From NCBI GenBank assembly GCA_030490835.1, contig CM059975.1, positions 58,085,174-58,149,173 on the forward strand: a stretch of DNA of 64,000 nt, in the 5' to 3' direction. The notes beneath the pieces are model-generated. The model was not told where the DNA came from and did no database searches. It saw only the letters and a program-made list of their open reading frames with translations. The position numbers were made by a program, and so were the translations under genes. This document shows, piece after piece, positions 1 through 12,779 of the stretch (its first letter is position 1; the number at the start of each line of letters is the position of its first letter). The stretch is from Annona cherimola (lineage: Eukaryota; Streptophyta; Magnoliopsida; Magnoliales; Annonaceae).

Positions 1-129
1 TGCTGCATGGCGCGAATTGAGCAAGAAGAAAATTTGTTGTGTTTAAACACAACGGAAGTTTTGGAAGAGCAAACCACCTCAACAAAGTGCACAAGTAAGA
101 AGAGGTAACTTCCAAATTTTGCTATTCTC

Positions 130-2712
130 AATCTACTCACTCTTCTATTCAAGAATGTCTCAAATGTGCTGAATTAGAAGAATTACAACATGCATATGAT
201 TCATTATATGAGAAAATTAAAAAACTAGGAAACAAGTTATCACTAAAGAGACAACAATGCAATTCCATTATTATTGTAAATGGAAAACTAGCTGAAAGTA
301 CATCAAAACTGAAAGAAGTAAATGAACTACTATTGAAGGAAGTAGAAAAATTGAAAAAGGAGAATGAATCCTTAAATGAATCATTAGCTAAATTCTCTAA
401 TCCAGGAGAAAATGTGAAAATATTTCTAAACATGACCTCTCAAAACAATAAAAGAGGTCTTGGATACTCAACATTTAAGCAAGGAGAAAGTAGCAAATTA
501 TGTGTGCCAACACTTGGGAAAAATCAAACTGCACCTATCTATAAGCCCAAAGGGAAACATATTATGTGGACTAGAAGGCCAACTTTTGAACCACTACATA
601 CTTCGAGGCCTACTTCTAGATTACCAATGGCTTGCAATTTTTGCAACAAAATGGGTCACAAGATTCATAGATGTTGTTGGTCCCGAGTTAATGGCAGTTA
701 CCCAAGAGGGGAGGGGTGAATTGGGTATTTAAAAATTTACAACTTAAACAGAAACTTTATCCTGGATTAATCTAGTCCCCTTTAAGAAGAAGCAAAATGA
801 GAGCAATAATGTAAAGAGTAGAAATAAAAATGAACACACAAGATTTTATAGTGGTTCGGGCAACCTCCCTACTCCACTCTTCCAAGCTCACACCCCTTGT
901 GACTTGGGTTCCACTATGTATTCCGCGAATACAACTAGAGTCCCCACTCTCTTTTAGATTCTAGCTCTAGGGGGCATATACAACCAGAGCCTTTGCTCTC
1001 TTCTAGATTCTAGCTCTAAGGGGCATCAACAATACACAGCACAAGTAGGTGACGAGTTCCACTCCAATCACACACTACTTTGCTTACACTTGATCTTAAT
1101 TACCCAAACTAAATCAAGTTCAATACAACGATAAGAATAAAAGAAAGTTTCTACACGTTACTGTTGTGTAGAGGTAGTTTTGATGCGGAGAAGAACTTGT
1201 AGTGTAGGCTTAGAGATTCAGCAAGCAGCTCTTGGCAATTTGGAAGCAAAGTTCTTCTTCTCAATGTTGGCTTGAACACTTAATGCTCTTGAAGATAGGA
1301 GTTATGCACACTTAATGAATTCTCAGCTCTCCTCCTCGTTCATATTGAATGCCTTTTATAATTGTGGAGGGAATCCGAACGTTTGGGGGTAGGTGGCATG
1401 CATTTAATGCACCAACGTTCGAAAATTTTCCGACCGTTGCAACCCAAGTCGCAGGTGGAGTCGACTTCGGGTGCGACTTCGCCCAAGTCGCAGATGGAGT
1501 CGACTTCAGGTGCGACTTCACCTGTTCGCAACTTCTTCAAATTCCAGTCTGGGTCGACTTGGTCCTCGACTTGACCCAAGTCGCAGGTGGAGTCGACTTC
1601 GAGTGCGACTTCACCTCGACAGCTTGCCTGATGAACTTGAAATCCTTGGAATGCTTTGCTTGCTTGAGTTACTTCATGTTTGGTTATTTCTTCCTTGATT
1701 TATATCTGTTTGGACCACTGTGTTATCATTCTAGCTTAATGTCCTTTAGCTCCATGATTTGCAAACCTTGAGTCCTTGAGTCTTAAATCTTTTGTATTCA
1801 TGAACAAGTCTAATATATTTTGATTAGAATAGTTGAATTCATGCATCTTGCTTTCTTTGGACTTGGATTAGTCTTCATATGTTCCAAGTCGAACATCGAA
1901 GTCGACTTGATCTTCAACTTGACTCAAGTTCTACCTTGAAATCGATCTAATCCCCGATTTGGCTTCTGAAGTTTCTGTCCTGTCCAACTGAAGTCGATAC
2001 TGGGGTCGACTTGGTCTGCGACTTCACCCAAGTCGCATGCGAAGTCGACTTCGTCTCCGACTCGGCAGCTCTGCTCCTCGATTTCAACTCTGGACAGAAA
2101 CGACATTTCGAAGTCGATGCTGGAGTCGACTTGGTCTGCGACTTCACCTCAAGTCGCAAGCGGAGTCGACTCGGGATGCGACTTCGGTAGTTCTCGTTCT
2201 CGATTTCAACTCTGGAAGGAAATGACGTTTCGAAGTCGATGCTGGAGTCGACTTGGTCTACGACTTCACCCAAGTCGCAAGCGGAGTCGACTTGGGATGC
2301 GACTTCGGCACCTCTCATTCTCGATTTCAACTCTAGAAGGGAATGACGTCTTGAAGTCGCTTCTTGAGTCGACTTGGGGATCGACTTGGCCTAAGTCGAA
2401 GCCTGAGTCGACTTGGAAATCGACTTGACTTGCCATGCTTCATATTCTTCAAATTTATAACCTTAAGTCATTTCCACAAACATGTTAGTAACCAAAACTT
2501 ACTCAAATTGATTTGTTAATCATCAAAACATAGACTTGGCTTATTTTCCATATATTTTCAACAGATGCAACTTTAAGAAACTATATGACCATGGTGCAAG
2601 ATTAATTTGGGTTCCAAGAAACACAAGATTTGGACTTTCAAGAATAGAACAACAAAGATTAAATCAGTTTACTAACCCAAATGGACCCATAAAATGGGTA
2701 CCAAAGAGATAA
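130..2712 (+). pseudogene. gag C-terminal region of element A, split by a solo LTR
   Basis: This is the nucleocapsid end of a copia gag. Residues read from about 150 form a Lys/Glu/Leu-rich, coiled-coil-like stretch (KEVEKLKKENESLNESLAKF), then a basic region, then a CX2CX4HX4C knuckle starting CNFCNKMGHK near 640. The last Cys codon is where the solo LTR at 675-2563 sits. After it the same reading continues from 2566 through a WVPRN segment and a WVPKR end with a TAA stop at 2710-2712. The knuckle would bind the element's RNA during packaging. The protease frame that follows is shifted relative to gag. In the left part no single long frame starts before about 150; the upstream part looks mutated. 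Confidence 0.8.
675..2563 (-). mobile_element. Solo LTR of a related copia element inserted in gag of A
   Basis: The left end reads TGTTGGTCCCGAG and the right end TTTTCAACA. Reverse-complemented, the sequence aligns along its length with the 3' LTR of element A (6119-7785), including the GGGGAGGGGTGAATTGGG block at one end and the AAGTCGACTT-rich centre. There is no internal domain, so this is a solo LTR, produced by LTR-LTR recombination. The flanking 5-mers are GATGT (670-674) and GATGC (2564-2568), a target duplication with one mismatch. The insertion interrupts the last Cys codon of the gag zinc knuckle, and gag coding resumes immediately to its right. Confidence 0.9.
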
Positions 2713-2719
2713 GATTTAT

Positions 2720-5700
2720 TTGTTCATTTTTCAGATATATTTCAAGGCAAAGGCAAGCAACGTTTGGTTCATGGATAGTGGTTGCTCAAGGCATATGACT
2801 GGAGAAAAAAGATTATTTCATAAACTCAAGCCTTGCAACGATGGAACTGTTGCTTTTGGAAACAATGAGAAAGGTAAAATTAAAGGTAAAGGAAATATTA
2901 ATAGTATTTCAAATGCATGTATGGAAGATGTATTATTTGTTGAAGGACTCAAGCACAATTTAATGAGTATTAGAGAATTATGTGACAAAGGATACAAGGT
3001 TGTGTTTGAATCATCTATATGTAATGTATTTGATGGAGAACATATCATGTTTAGCAGAAAAAGACATAAAAATGTATATTCGGTTTCACTTGATAAACTA
3101 GATGGTCAATGTCTAATGGCCATTGACAATGATCCATGGGTTTGGCATAAGAGGCTTGGGCATATAAACATGAAAAATATAAAGACCCTATGGAAGAAGA
3201 GTTTGGTATAAGGATTGCCTAAATTGAAATATGACAAAGATAAAATTTGCAAGACATGTCAATTGTCAAAACAACCTAAAATGCCTTTCTCTACCAAAAA
3301 GGAAATTTCCACCACTAGGCCACTTGAATTGCTACACATGGATCTATATGGGTCATCCGACATTTTAACCATTGGTGGAAAGAAATATGTGTTTATGATA
3401 GTTGATGATTTTTCAAGATTCACATGGTTAATTCTCTTAGCTAGCAAAGATGAAGAATTCTCTATGTTTGCAACTTTTGTAAACTTGGTGCAAAATGAAA
3501 AATAATGCACTATTATGACTATTAGAAGTGATCATGGTGGTAAGTTTGAAAATAAACGTTTCATAGAATTATGTAATGAAAAAGGAATTCACCACGCATT
3601 TTCTGCACCAAGAACTCCACATCAAAATGGAGTGGTAGGAAGGAAAAATAGAACCATACAAGAGATGGCTAGAACAATGCTAAATGACAGTAAATTATCC
3701 AAGAAATTTTGGGGTGAAGCAGTAAGTACAGCTTGTCATGTGTTGAACCGAGTTACGATTAGAGCAATCTTTAAAAAGACCCCATATGAGCTATGGAAAG
3801 GTAGAAAACCAAATATCTCATATTTTCATGCTTTTGGATGCACATGCTATGTTTTGAACAATGGTAAAACCAACTTGAGAAAATTGAATACTAAGAGTGA
3901 TGAGGCAATATTCCTTGGTTACTCATCAAATAGCAAAGCATATAGAGTCTTCAATAAAAGGAACCAAGTTGTAGAAGAGTCGATACATGTTGTTTTTGAT
4001 GAATCTAATCTATGCTTCAAAAGAAAAGATGATTTAAGTGATGCAGATGAGATAACAAGTAGCCTTGAAAAATTGCATATGGAGAAGCAAGAAGAATCCA
4101 TGGAGGAAAGGGTAAGTGAAGGTAATAACTCCTATAAACCTTCAACTGATTTAAAGTTTAAAAATGTCCATCCAATTGAACAAGTTATAGGTAATGTCTA
4201 TGAAGGTGTAAAGACTAGAAGGTCAAAACAAAATATTTGTGGATAATACGCCTTTGTATCCAAAATTGAACCATCCACTATAGACCAATCCCTTGATGAT
4301 GAAAACTGGATCATAGCAATGCAAGAGGAATTAAATCAATTTGAAAGAACCCAAGTTTGGCATCTTGTTCCAAGACCAAAAGATTGCATTATCATTGGCA
4401 CAAAATTGGTCTTTAGGAACAAATTAGATGAAAGTGGACTTGTGGTGAGAAACAAAGCTAGATTTGTGGCAAAGGGATACTCACAAGAAGAGGGAATAGA
4501 CTTTGAGGAATCCTATGCTCCGGTTGCTAGATTAGAAGTCATTCGTATTTTATTAGCTTTTGCATCTCATATGAACTTTAAATTGTTCCAAATGGATATT
4601 AAAAGTGCATTTATGAATGAGTATATAAATGAAGAGGTGTATGTTGAACAACCACTTGGATTTGAGGAGAAAGATCAATCCAAATTTGTATACAAATTAA
4701 CCAAAGCATTATATGGATTAAAACAAGCCCCAAGAGCTTGGTATGAGAGATTAAGCAAATTTTTGATTGATCATGACTTCCAAAAGGGAAAGGTAGACAC
4801 TACTTTGTTTATCAAGTACAAAGAAAAAGATATCTTAATTATTCAAATTTATGTTGATGACATTATTTTTGGTACTACTAATGAGATTCTTTGTCAAGAA
4901 TTTTCTGAGCTTTTGCAGAAAGAATTTGAGATGAGTATGATGGGGGAGCTGAATTTCTTCCTTGGACTACAAATTAAGCAATCAAGTGAAGGGATCTTCA
5001 TAAACTGGTCCAAGTATATCAAAAAATATTAAAGAAGTTTGACATGAAAAATAGCAAAGGGGCAAACACGCCTATAAGCTCAACCATTAAAATTGACAAA
5101 GACGAGAAAGGCAAACCAGTTGATTTAAAATTATATAGAAGCATGATAGGTTCTTTATTATATTTAACTACTTCTAGGCCTGATATATATTGTTTAGTGT
5201 ATGTATGTGCTCTAGATTTCAATCATGTCCAAAAGAATCACACTTGGTAGCTATAAAAAGAATGTTCGGATATTTAGTAGATACTACCAACATAGGACTT
5301 TGGTATCCAAAGGGATCTAATTTTGATCTAATCGGCTACTCGGATGCGGATTTTGTCGGTTACAAAGTAGATAGAAAAAGCACTAGTGGAACATGTCAAT
5401 TTCTTGGGAACATGTTGGTTTCATGATTTTCAAGAAAATAAACTAGTGTTGCTCTATCTACGGTAGAAGCCGAATATGTTGCCGACGGGAGCTGTCGTGC
5501 CCAATTGCTTTGGATAAAACAACAACTTAGGGACTATGACATGAACTTTAAAAATATACCTATTAGATGTGATAACACGAGTGCAATATGTTTAATTAAA
5601 AATCCAATTTTGCATTCTAGGATCAAGCATATAAACCTTAGACATCATTTTCTTAGAGAACATGTAGAAAATCATGATATATGTTTGGAATATGTGAGAA

Positions 5701-5795
5701 CAGAAGATCAAATTGCAGATATTTTTACCAAACCTCTAGCAAAAGAACCATTTTATAAAATTAGAAATGATATGGGAATGCTAGAATTAACTTAG
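2720..5795 (+). pseudogene. pol polyprotein of copia element A (decayed)
   Basis: Domains in order: aspartic protease with WFMDSGCSRHMTG near 2765; GAG-pre-integrase with VWHKRLGHINMKN near 3140 and the CKTC pair near 3250; integrase core with LLHMDLYG and SDHGG; RT with QMDIKSAFMN near 4590 and YVDDIIFG near 4850; RNase H with YSDADFVGY near 5337, ending in IADIFTKPLAKEP. Stops at 3209-3211, 3503-3505, 4244-4246 and 5030-5032, plus a frame change and further stops in RNase H, make it non-functional. The third catalytic acidic residue of integrase is also lost: the usual NGVVERKN motif reads NGVVGRKN, codon 3638-3640. A functional copy would cleave, integrate and reverse-transcribe the element. 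Confidence 0.92.
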
Positions 5796-6105
5796 ACAAG
5801 CACACGCTGAGGGGGAGCACAGGTTTAGGAGGATCAGCCCCGCCATTCTCAAAGGATTAAACCGCTCCATCTCTATTTTTCATCAATTGACAAAAATGGG
5901 GAGAAGAGATCGGGACTTGAGTCTCCGTTTTAAATGTTTGTATGAATGATTTTAACTTGTGACATATTGGAAGAAATATGTATGTTAAACTCATGTTTTT
6001 TAACTTGTGATTTATTTGAAATATATGTTAAAAATCAAAATGCAAAAATAGTTTTTTTTAAAGACATTGAAAGGTATATACTCAAATCAATTTTGTCAAT
6101 CATCA

Positions 6106-6118
6106 AAAAGGGGGAGAT
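6106..6118 (+). promoter_or_regulatory. Polypurine tract of element A
   Basis: The purine run AAAAAGGGGGAGA followed by T lies directly against the TGTTGG start of the 3' LTR. In LTR retroelements this primes plus-strand DNA synthesis. The same string, AAAAAGGGGGAGAT, precedes the LTR of element D (59329-59342, - strand), which supports the boundary. Confidence 0.85.
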
Positions 6119-7785
6119 TGTTGGAAACATGTGGAAAATAAGCCAAGTTTATGTTTTGATGATTAACAAACCAATTTGAGTAAGTGTTGGTTACTAACAT
6201 GTTTGTGAAGATGATTGAAGGTTATAAAAATGAAGAATATGAAGCATGGAAAGTCTAGTCGATTTCCAAATCGACTCAGGCATCGACTTAGGCCAAGTTG
6301 ATCCCCAAGTTGACTCTAGTAGCGACTTCAGCTCGTCATTTTCGTCCAGAGTTGAAAACGGGGAACCAAGCTACCGAAGTCGACTCTGCATGCGACTTGG
6401 GTGAAGTCGCAGACCAAGTCGACTCCAGCTTCGACTTCGATGCGTCATTTTCATCCAGAGTTGAAATCGAGAACGAGAGCTGCCGAAGTCGCATCCCAAG
6501 TCGACTCCGCATGCGACTTGGGTGAAGTCGCAGACCAAGTCGACTCCAGCTTTGACTTCAGTGCGGAACTTGCAGATCAAGACGGTTCAATGCTAGATTC
6601 AAGTGAAGATGAAGGCCAAGACAACTCAAACACTCAAATGAAAATCAAATGAAGTCCAGAGCAAGCAAAGTTTCATATTTTCATGGAGAATCGAGATCAT
6701 ACATTTGGACCTCTCTTATGCACTCAAATACTCAAAGACTCAAGACTCAAGACATGGAGTCAAATTTGTTTAAGATAGAAGAATCGTAAAGAGTCTTAAG
6801 TATAATCAAAGGAAGAACAACCAAACATGAAGAAATTCAAGCAAGCAAGGCATTCCAAGGATTTCAAGTTCAACTAGCAAGCTGAAGAAGTGAAGTCGCA
6901 CCCGAAGTCGACTTCACCTGCGACTTGGGTCAAGTCGAGGACCAAGTCGACCCAGAATGGAACTTGAAGAAGTTACGGAAAGCCGAAGTCGCACCTGAAG
7001 TCGACTCCATCTGCGACGTGGGTGAAGTCACACCCGAAGTCGACTCCACCTGCAACTTGGGTCACAACGGTCGAAAATTTTTCGAATGTTGGCGCATTAA
7101 ATGCGCGCCACCTACTTCCAAATGTTCGGATTTCCTCGCAAATTATATAAGGCATTCAATATGAACGTGGAGGGTAGCTGAGAAATCATTGAATGAGCAT
7201 AACTCCCATTTCTAAGAGCATTAAGTGATCAAGCCAACATCTAGAAGAAGAACATTGCTTCCAAATTGTCAAGAGCTGCTTGCTGAATCATTAAGCCTAC
7301 GTTACAAGTTCTTCTCTGCGCCAAATCTGCCTCTACACAACAGTAATGTATAGAAACTTTCTTTTTGTTATTTCTTGTTGTATTGAACTTGATTTAGTTT
7401 GGGTAACTAAGATCAAGTGTAAGCAAAGTAGTGTGTGATTGGAGTGGAACTCGTCACCTACTTGTGCTGTGAATTGTTGATGCCCCTAGAGCTGGAATCT
7501 AGAAGAGAGCAGTGGCTCTAGTTGTATTTGTGAAATACATAGTGGAACCCAAGTCACAAGAGGTGTGAGCTTGGAAGAGTGGAGTAGGAAAGGTTGCCCG
7601 AACCACTATAAAATCTTGTTTGTTGATATTTATTTCTGCTCTCTGCACTATATTTCTTTCTATTTGCTTCTTCATAAAAGGGGACTAGATTAATCTGGGG
7701 TAAAGTTTCTGTTTAAGTTGAAAATTTTAAATACCCAATTCACCCCTCCCCTCTTGGGTAATTGTCATTAACTCGGGGACTAACA
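6119..7785 (+). repeat. 3' LTR of copia element A
   Basis: It starts TGTTGGAAACATG after the polypurine tract and ends in a GGGGACTAACA terminus, obeying TG...CA. The middle (6260-7070) holds many AAGTCGACTT and AAGTCGCA motifs. The far end carries AATTCACCCCTCCCCTC, which is shared (reverse-complemented) with the copies starting at 675, 26801, 28047, 34094 and 57462. Short frames inside the repeats stay open because the unit is a multiple of three, but they are not genes. The next bases, CAAGC (7786-7790), should be one target-duplication copy; the partner is outside the window. Confidence 0.92.
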
Positions 7786-8829
7786 CAAGCTTGTTTGATG
7801 AACCTTAGTTGGATGAAACTTTGGTTTAACGACTAGGTGAAATTCCCATTCATTTAGGGTGGAAATGATGCATGACTTGAACAACAAGTTATATCGATAA
7901 TCATAAGGGTAAAATACCCTAAATATGGAGCAAGATGGGACGTCCAAAGGGTCAAAAATAAAAATATAAAAATCTGTTTTATAGGGCATGATGATGGGAC
8001 GTCCAAGATGGAAACTCGTGAAGAAAAGTTTCTATTTTGGAAGAATTAATTGGGGAACTTTGATTACATGATTATATCCTAATTAATGTACAAATAAGTG
8101 CTTAAATTAAGCCAAATGAAGAGGAAAAAATTTCTGTTTTATATGAACTTTATTACACATAATGAATGTGTAGTTAGAAGGTGCACATGAAGGGTATAGA
8201 TGAGAAGGAAGGGGAATAAACATGTATACTTAGCTAATGTGCAAAAATAAGAAAGAAATATGGAAAATTAGAAAAGAAATGACTGTTTTCAAAAATTATA
8301 AAATCTCACAAATTTGAGATTGAAATTAGTAGTCCTAACTCATAAATAGATGCCTTGAATGAGCATTAATATGAAAATGCAAAGTACGGGTGTTAAGTGA
8401 TAAATGAGAATTATTAAACTTCCATATGATTGAGTTAAACATAAAGGTTATAAAGAACTTAAAATTTTACCCTAAATAAGGGTGTTAAAAATGAAAAGAA
8501 TGGTCAGAATAGAATCATAAGTCATACCAATGTATGAATTGGAAAAATCGACACCCAACTTGAAAGACAAGTGGGTTAAGTTAATGTAAATTCATGTGAA
8601 TTGGAAAACCCTAAGGGATGCAAGCATTTGAAATTTTATGTATATAAATGAAATGTTATTTTCATTTTTTTAGGCAAAGGCAAAGAAAAGGATGGAAGAA
8701 GGGGATTGAAGCTATTACAGGTAAGCAAGCAAACTTTTAAAAATATTGATTTCATTTCAAATTATTAAAATGATTGAAAATATTTATATTGATGTTTTAA
8801 AGAATTTCTTACAAGTGAGCAAGTACAAG

Positions 8830-9837
8830 TCTTGAAATTATAGCTTTAATTGGAAGCAAACAACACTTTTTAAAATGTTTATTTTATCTCAAGTGTTGTA
8901 ATATTTGAAAATGCTTTACATTGATGATTTTAAGAATTGCTTACATGTAAGCACATTCTTTAAGATGCTAATTTCAAAGGATTTTAAGAAAAAAGGGGGT
9001 TTTGACCTTTCCACAGAAATATTTGCAAACAAGTTTTGAGTTGACTACAACAGGATTTTGTGAAAAGCAAGTACAATTATGAAATAAAAGAAAAAAGGGT
9101 TTGATTTATAGAAAGAAATTATGTATTTCTTGACATGACACTTAAAAATAAACGATAATTGGAAAATTATCCATTTGATTGAAATGGTTATTAGAAAAGT
9201 TTTGCTTTCCTTTACATATGTGTTCTGGCCTCAAGATCGCTCCAATTGGAAAATGAATGCCTAATCATTTCTCCAGTAAAATTTTAAAGCATTTAATTTT
9301 TTAACCAAGTCCGAAAGTATATCACAGAAATATTTTGCATTGTGTTCCACATTTTGATTTTACATCTCCAATGAGAAAATCCTTGATTAAAAGAGTTGAA
9401 TACAATAGTAAAAAAAGTGATTATTTTATTGAAATGATGACGAAATGCGTAGAAGATATTTCTACGACTTTACAAATGCATGAAAAATCGTGTTTCACAA
9501 AAATATAAAAATAAATGAGTACGCTTCGCCCCGCGCCGTGACTCGAATGTGTGGTACATGACGCCACGCGCCATGACTTAAATGTGAGTTTACGCTTAGC
9601 CCGTTGACTAGCAATGACTTGGTCTGGGAATAGTGAGAGGTTGTTGGCTACACTAGTGACCCTACACAGCAAGCTAAGTGCTCTCTCAGCTTATGGGTTT
9701 CTACAGCAGACTAACATCTCCCGCTTTCAGCTTAGTAAGCTAGCATATCCCGCATTCAGTCTCTGGATTGAAAATTGAAAAAAAAATTTGGTGGTTTTAC
9801 CAAGAATTGGGTTTAACTGAATTTTGAAAATATGTTT
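8830..9837. other. AT-rich non-coding stretch within B1
   Basis: No coding frame with recognisable motifs. Short motifs such as TTACAAGTGAGCAAGT recur with variation between 8700 and 8950. Near 9525-9580 there is a two-copy repeat of CGCGCC(G/A)TGACT. It may be part of the foreign block in B1 or a diverged part of the LTR; I cannot place the junction by eye. Confidence 0.4.
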
Positions 9838-10215
9838 GGGTCGACTTGGACCAATTAAAGAGGTTTAGGCTCAACTAGGCCTGTTGAAAAGAGTCTAGGC
9901 CTAACTGGGCTTGACTTAACCAATTTGGGCCTGAGTGGATTTATCGGAGGGTCTTGGTCCAGATAGGCTTGTTGCGAAGGCTTTTGAACGTTTTGGGGCC
10001 CAACTAGGCTTGCTGAAGAGTTTTGGGCCCAGGTGGGCTTGTTGAAAAATTTTGATCTCAGCTGGGCCTATTGAAGAGTTTTGGGCCAAAATGGGTTGGT
10101 TGAGGAGTTTTTGGGCCTACCTAGGCTTATTTTGGGAGTTACGGGCCCAAATAAGTTTATGATAAGCAAAATTGGGCCCAAGTGAGGTTATGGGCCCAAA
10201 TGTGGGATATTAGGC
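9838..10215 (+). repeat. Degenerate GGGCC-rich tandem repeat
   Basis: About ten imperfect copies of a unit of roughly 35 bp with the core GAGTTTTGGGCCCAACTAGG, followed by CTTGTTGAA. Copies differ by several substitutions and small indels, so the array is old. No open frame of interest. It lies within B1 sequence that the other B copies do not obviously share. Confidence 0.7.
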
Positions 10216-10731
10216 CCAACGGAGAGATACAGATAAAAATCACCCACCTTGATTTCCATATTTGAACTGTGTGGAATTTACACGCGTACAAATCACAATG
10301 GATCTATAAATTTCTAATATTGCGTAAAGAAGAGAGTTTTCATTGTTTTCCCATACAAAACAATTTTTCCTTCCTTTTTGAATTTGCATGTCTATAGGTC
10401 GCTATCATTTAGCAAGCCCGGTGGATCACACGTATTCCTCAAGTGAGGGTAAAGTGTTAGCAGTAGGTCTTTTACAAAAACTGTCTTGTTATAGCAATAG
10501 TAGGATCTATTTAGATCCATCATGATTTGATTGCTCAAATCATGAAAACTAGGTGAGATTTGACGACTCCGTTCTGGCGGCGCAGCAAGTTGACGTAGTG
10601 GCCTTACTCGGACATCAAGGTTTTGGTTGAGTAAACAAAAGTGATTTTTTTAATAAAAAAAGTACTTAACCCCGTGTATCAATTCAACCCACCACCTAGG
10701 GAGTATCTACTTGAGAAAAAGTATATGTATG
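10216..10731. other. Unclassified non-coding sequence in the foreign block
   Basis: No gene seen. The stretch around 10555-10610 (ACTCCGTTCTGGCGGCGCAG) is more GC-rich than its surroundings and looks like part of another LTR-type repeat, but I find no termini. Confidence 0.35.
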
Positions 10732-10734
10732 TAA

Positions 10735-10931
10735 TTTTTTTAGAAAATAATATATATATATATATATATTGAAGGCCTTTAAGATATATATATTTTTTAT
10801 TTTACACAATAATATATATTTTTGAAAGCCTTTAAGATATATATATTTATTTTAGAAAATAATATATATTTTTGGAGGTTTTTAATATATATTTGTATTT
10901 TAGAAAATAATATATATATTTTTGAAAGCTT
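10735..10931 (+). repeat. AT-rich minisatellite
   Basis: Three to four imperfect copies of a unit of roughly 55-60 bp made of ATTTTAGAAAATAATATATA followed by TTTTTGAAAGCCTTTAAGAT. Pure (AT)n runs lie at its left. It abuts the Tourist-like MITE. Confidence 0.75.
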
Positions 10932-10934
10932 TTA

Positions 10935-11225
10935 GGGTGTGTTTGGTTAGGAGTAAAACTTTTGATGAAAAGTTTTTGAAGTAGAAGTTGTCAAATTGAT
11001 AGAAAATGATGTGATATAATAGGAGTAATGATGAGGAGCAGAGAGAATAAAGTTAAAATAGATAGGTTAGTTGTATGGGTAGTTGTGTAGAAATGATTGA
11101 AAAGTAGGGTAGTTTGTATAGAAAAATGTGAAAAAATAATTAAAAAATAAAGTAGTTATAGAGAGTGAAAAGTTTTAGATTGAAAAGTTTTAGTTGACAT
11201 TTTTTTGTGCCAAACAAACGCACCC
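10935..11225. mobile_element. Tourist-like MITE (PIF/Harbinger type)
   Basis: This 291-bp element has terminal inverted repeats: the left end reads GGGTGTGTTTGGTTAGG and the right end CCAAACAAACGCACCC. It is flanked on both sides by TTA (10932-10934 and 11226-11228), the target duplication typical of PIF/Harbinger elements. The interior is AT-rich with no coding capacity. It lies about 70 bp past the splice-donor-like end of the chimeric gene on the - strand. Confidence 0.85.
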
Positions 11226-11465
11226 TTAATATATATATATATATATATTTAAAAAAATATATTGGAAGAAAATTAAAAGCGGTAGAGAACTTACGTTTTT
11301 TTTAGGATGAGAGACACCATAGTTAATTACCACTGACAATTCGATTGAGAGATATGACGTTGCGAGGCTGCTGTACTTGTGCAGAGAAAGTGATTTGACC
11401 GTAGCGTCCATTTGTAATTTGGCCACATTTTCACGCATTAGCTTCACCTTGATCCTCCGCTCAGT

Positions 11466-12747
<1,282 letters not shown>

Positions 12748-12779
12748 GAAAAATAATGGCCTTTTATGGGGGCCGCGGA

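Larger units (their letters stand above)
1..7785 (+). mobile_element. Ty1/copia (Sirevirus-like) retrotransposon A, right-hand part
   Basis: The 5' LTR and start of gag lie outside the window. What remains, in order, is the gag C-terminal half with a zinc knuckle, a protease DSG motif, GAG-pre-integrase, integrase, reverse transcriptase, RNase H, a purine-rich tract and a 3' LTR. The order integrase before RT is diagnostic of copia. A coiled-coil-like gag segment and the WVP-rich stretch after the zinc knuckle resemble Sireviruses, which is inference. The element is dead: several in-frame stops and at least one frameshift in pol, and a solo LTR inserted in gag. Element A lies inside repeat B1, whose sequence resumes at 7786. 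Confidence 0.9.

Noticed and set aside
1349..2428. Possible CRISPR-like array of AAGTCGACTT repeats
   Set aside because: The repeats are short, spacers are not unique or constant in length, there are no cas genes, and the context is a plant retrotransposon LTR.
6298..6652. Frames encoding VDSACDLGEVADQVD-like repeated peptides
   Set aside because: These lie in the LTR and stay open because the palindromic unit is a multiple of three. The same happens on both strands and in all LTR copies, so they are not taken as genes.
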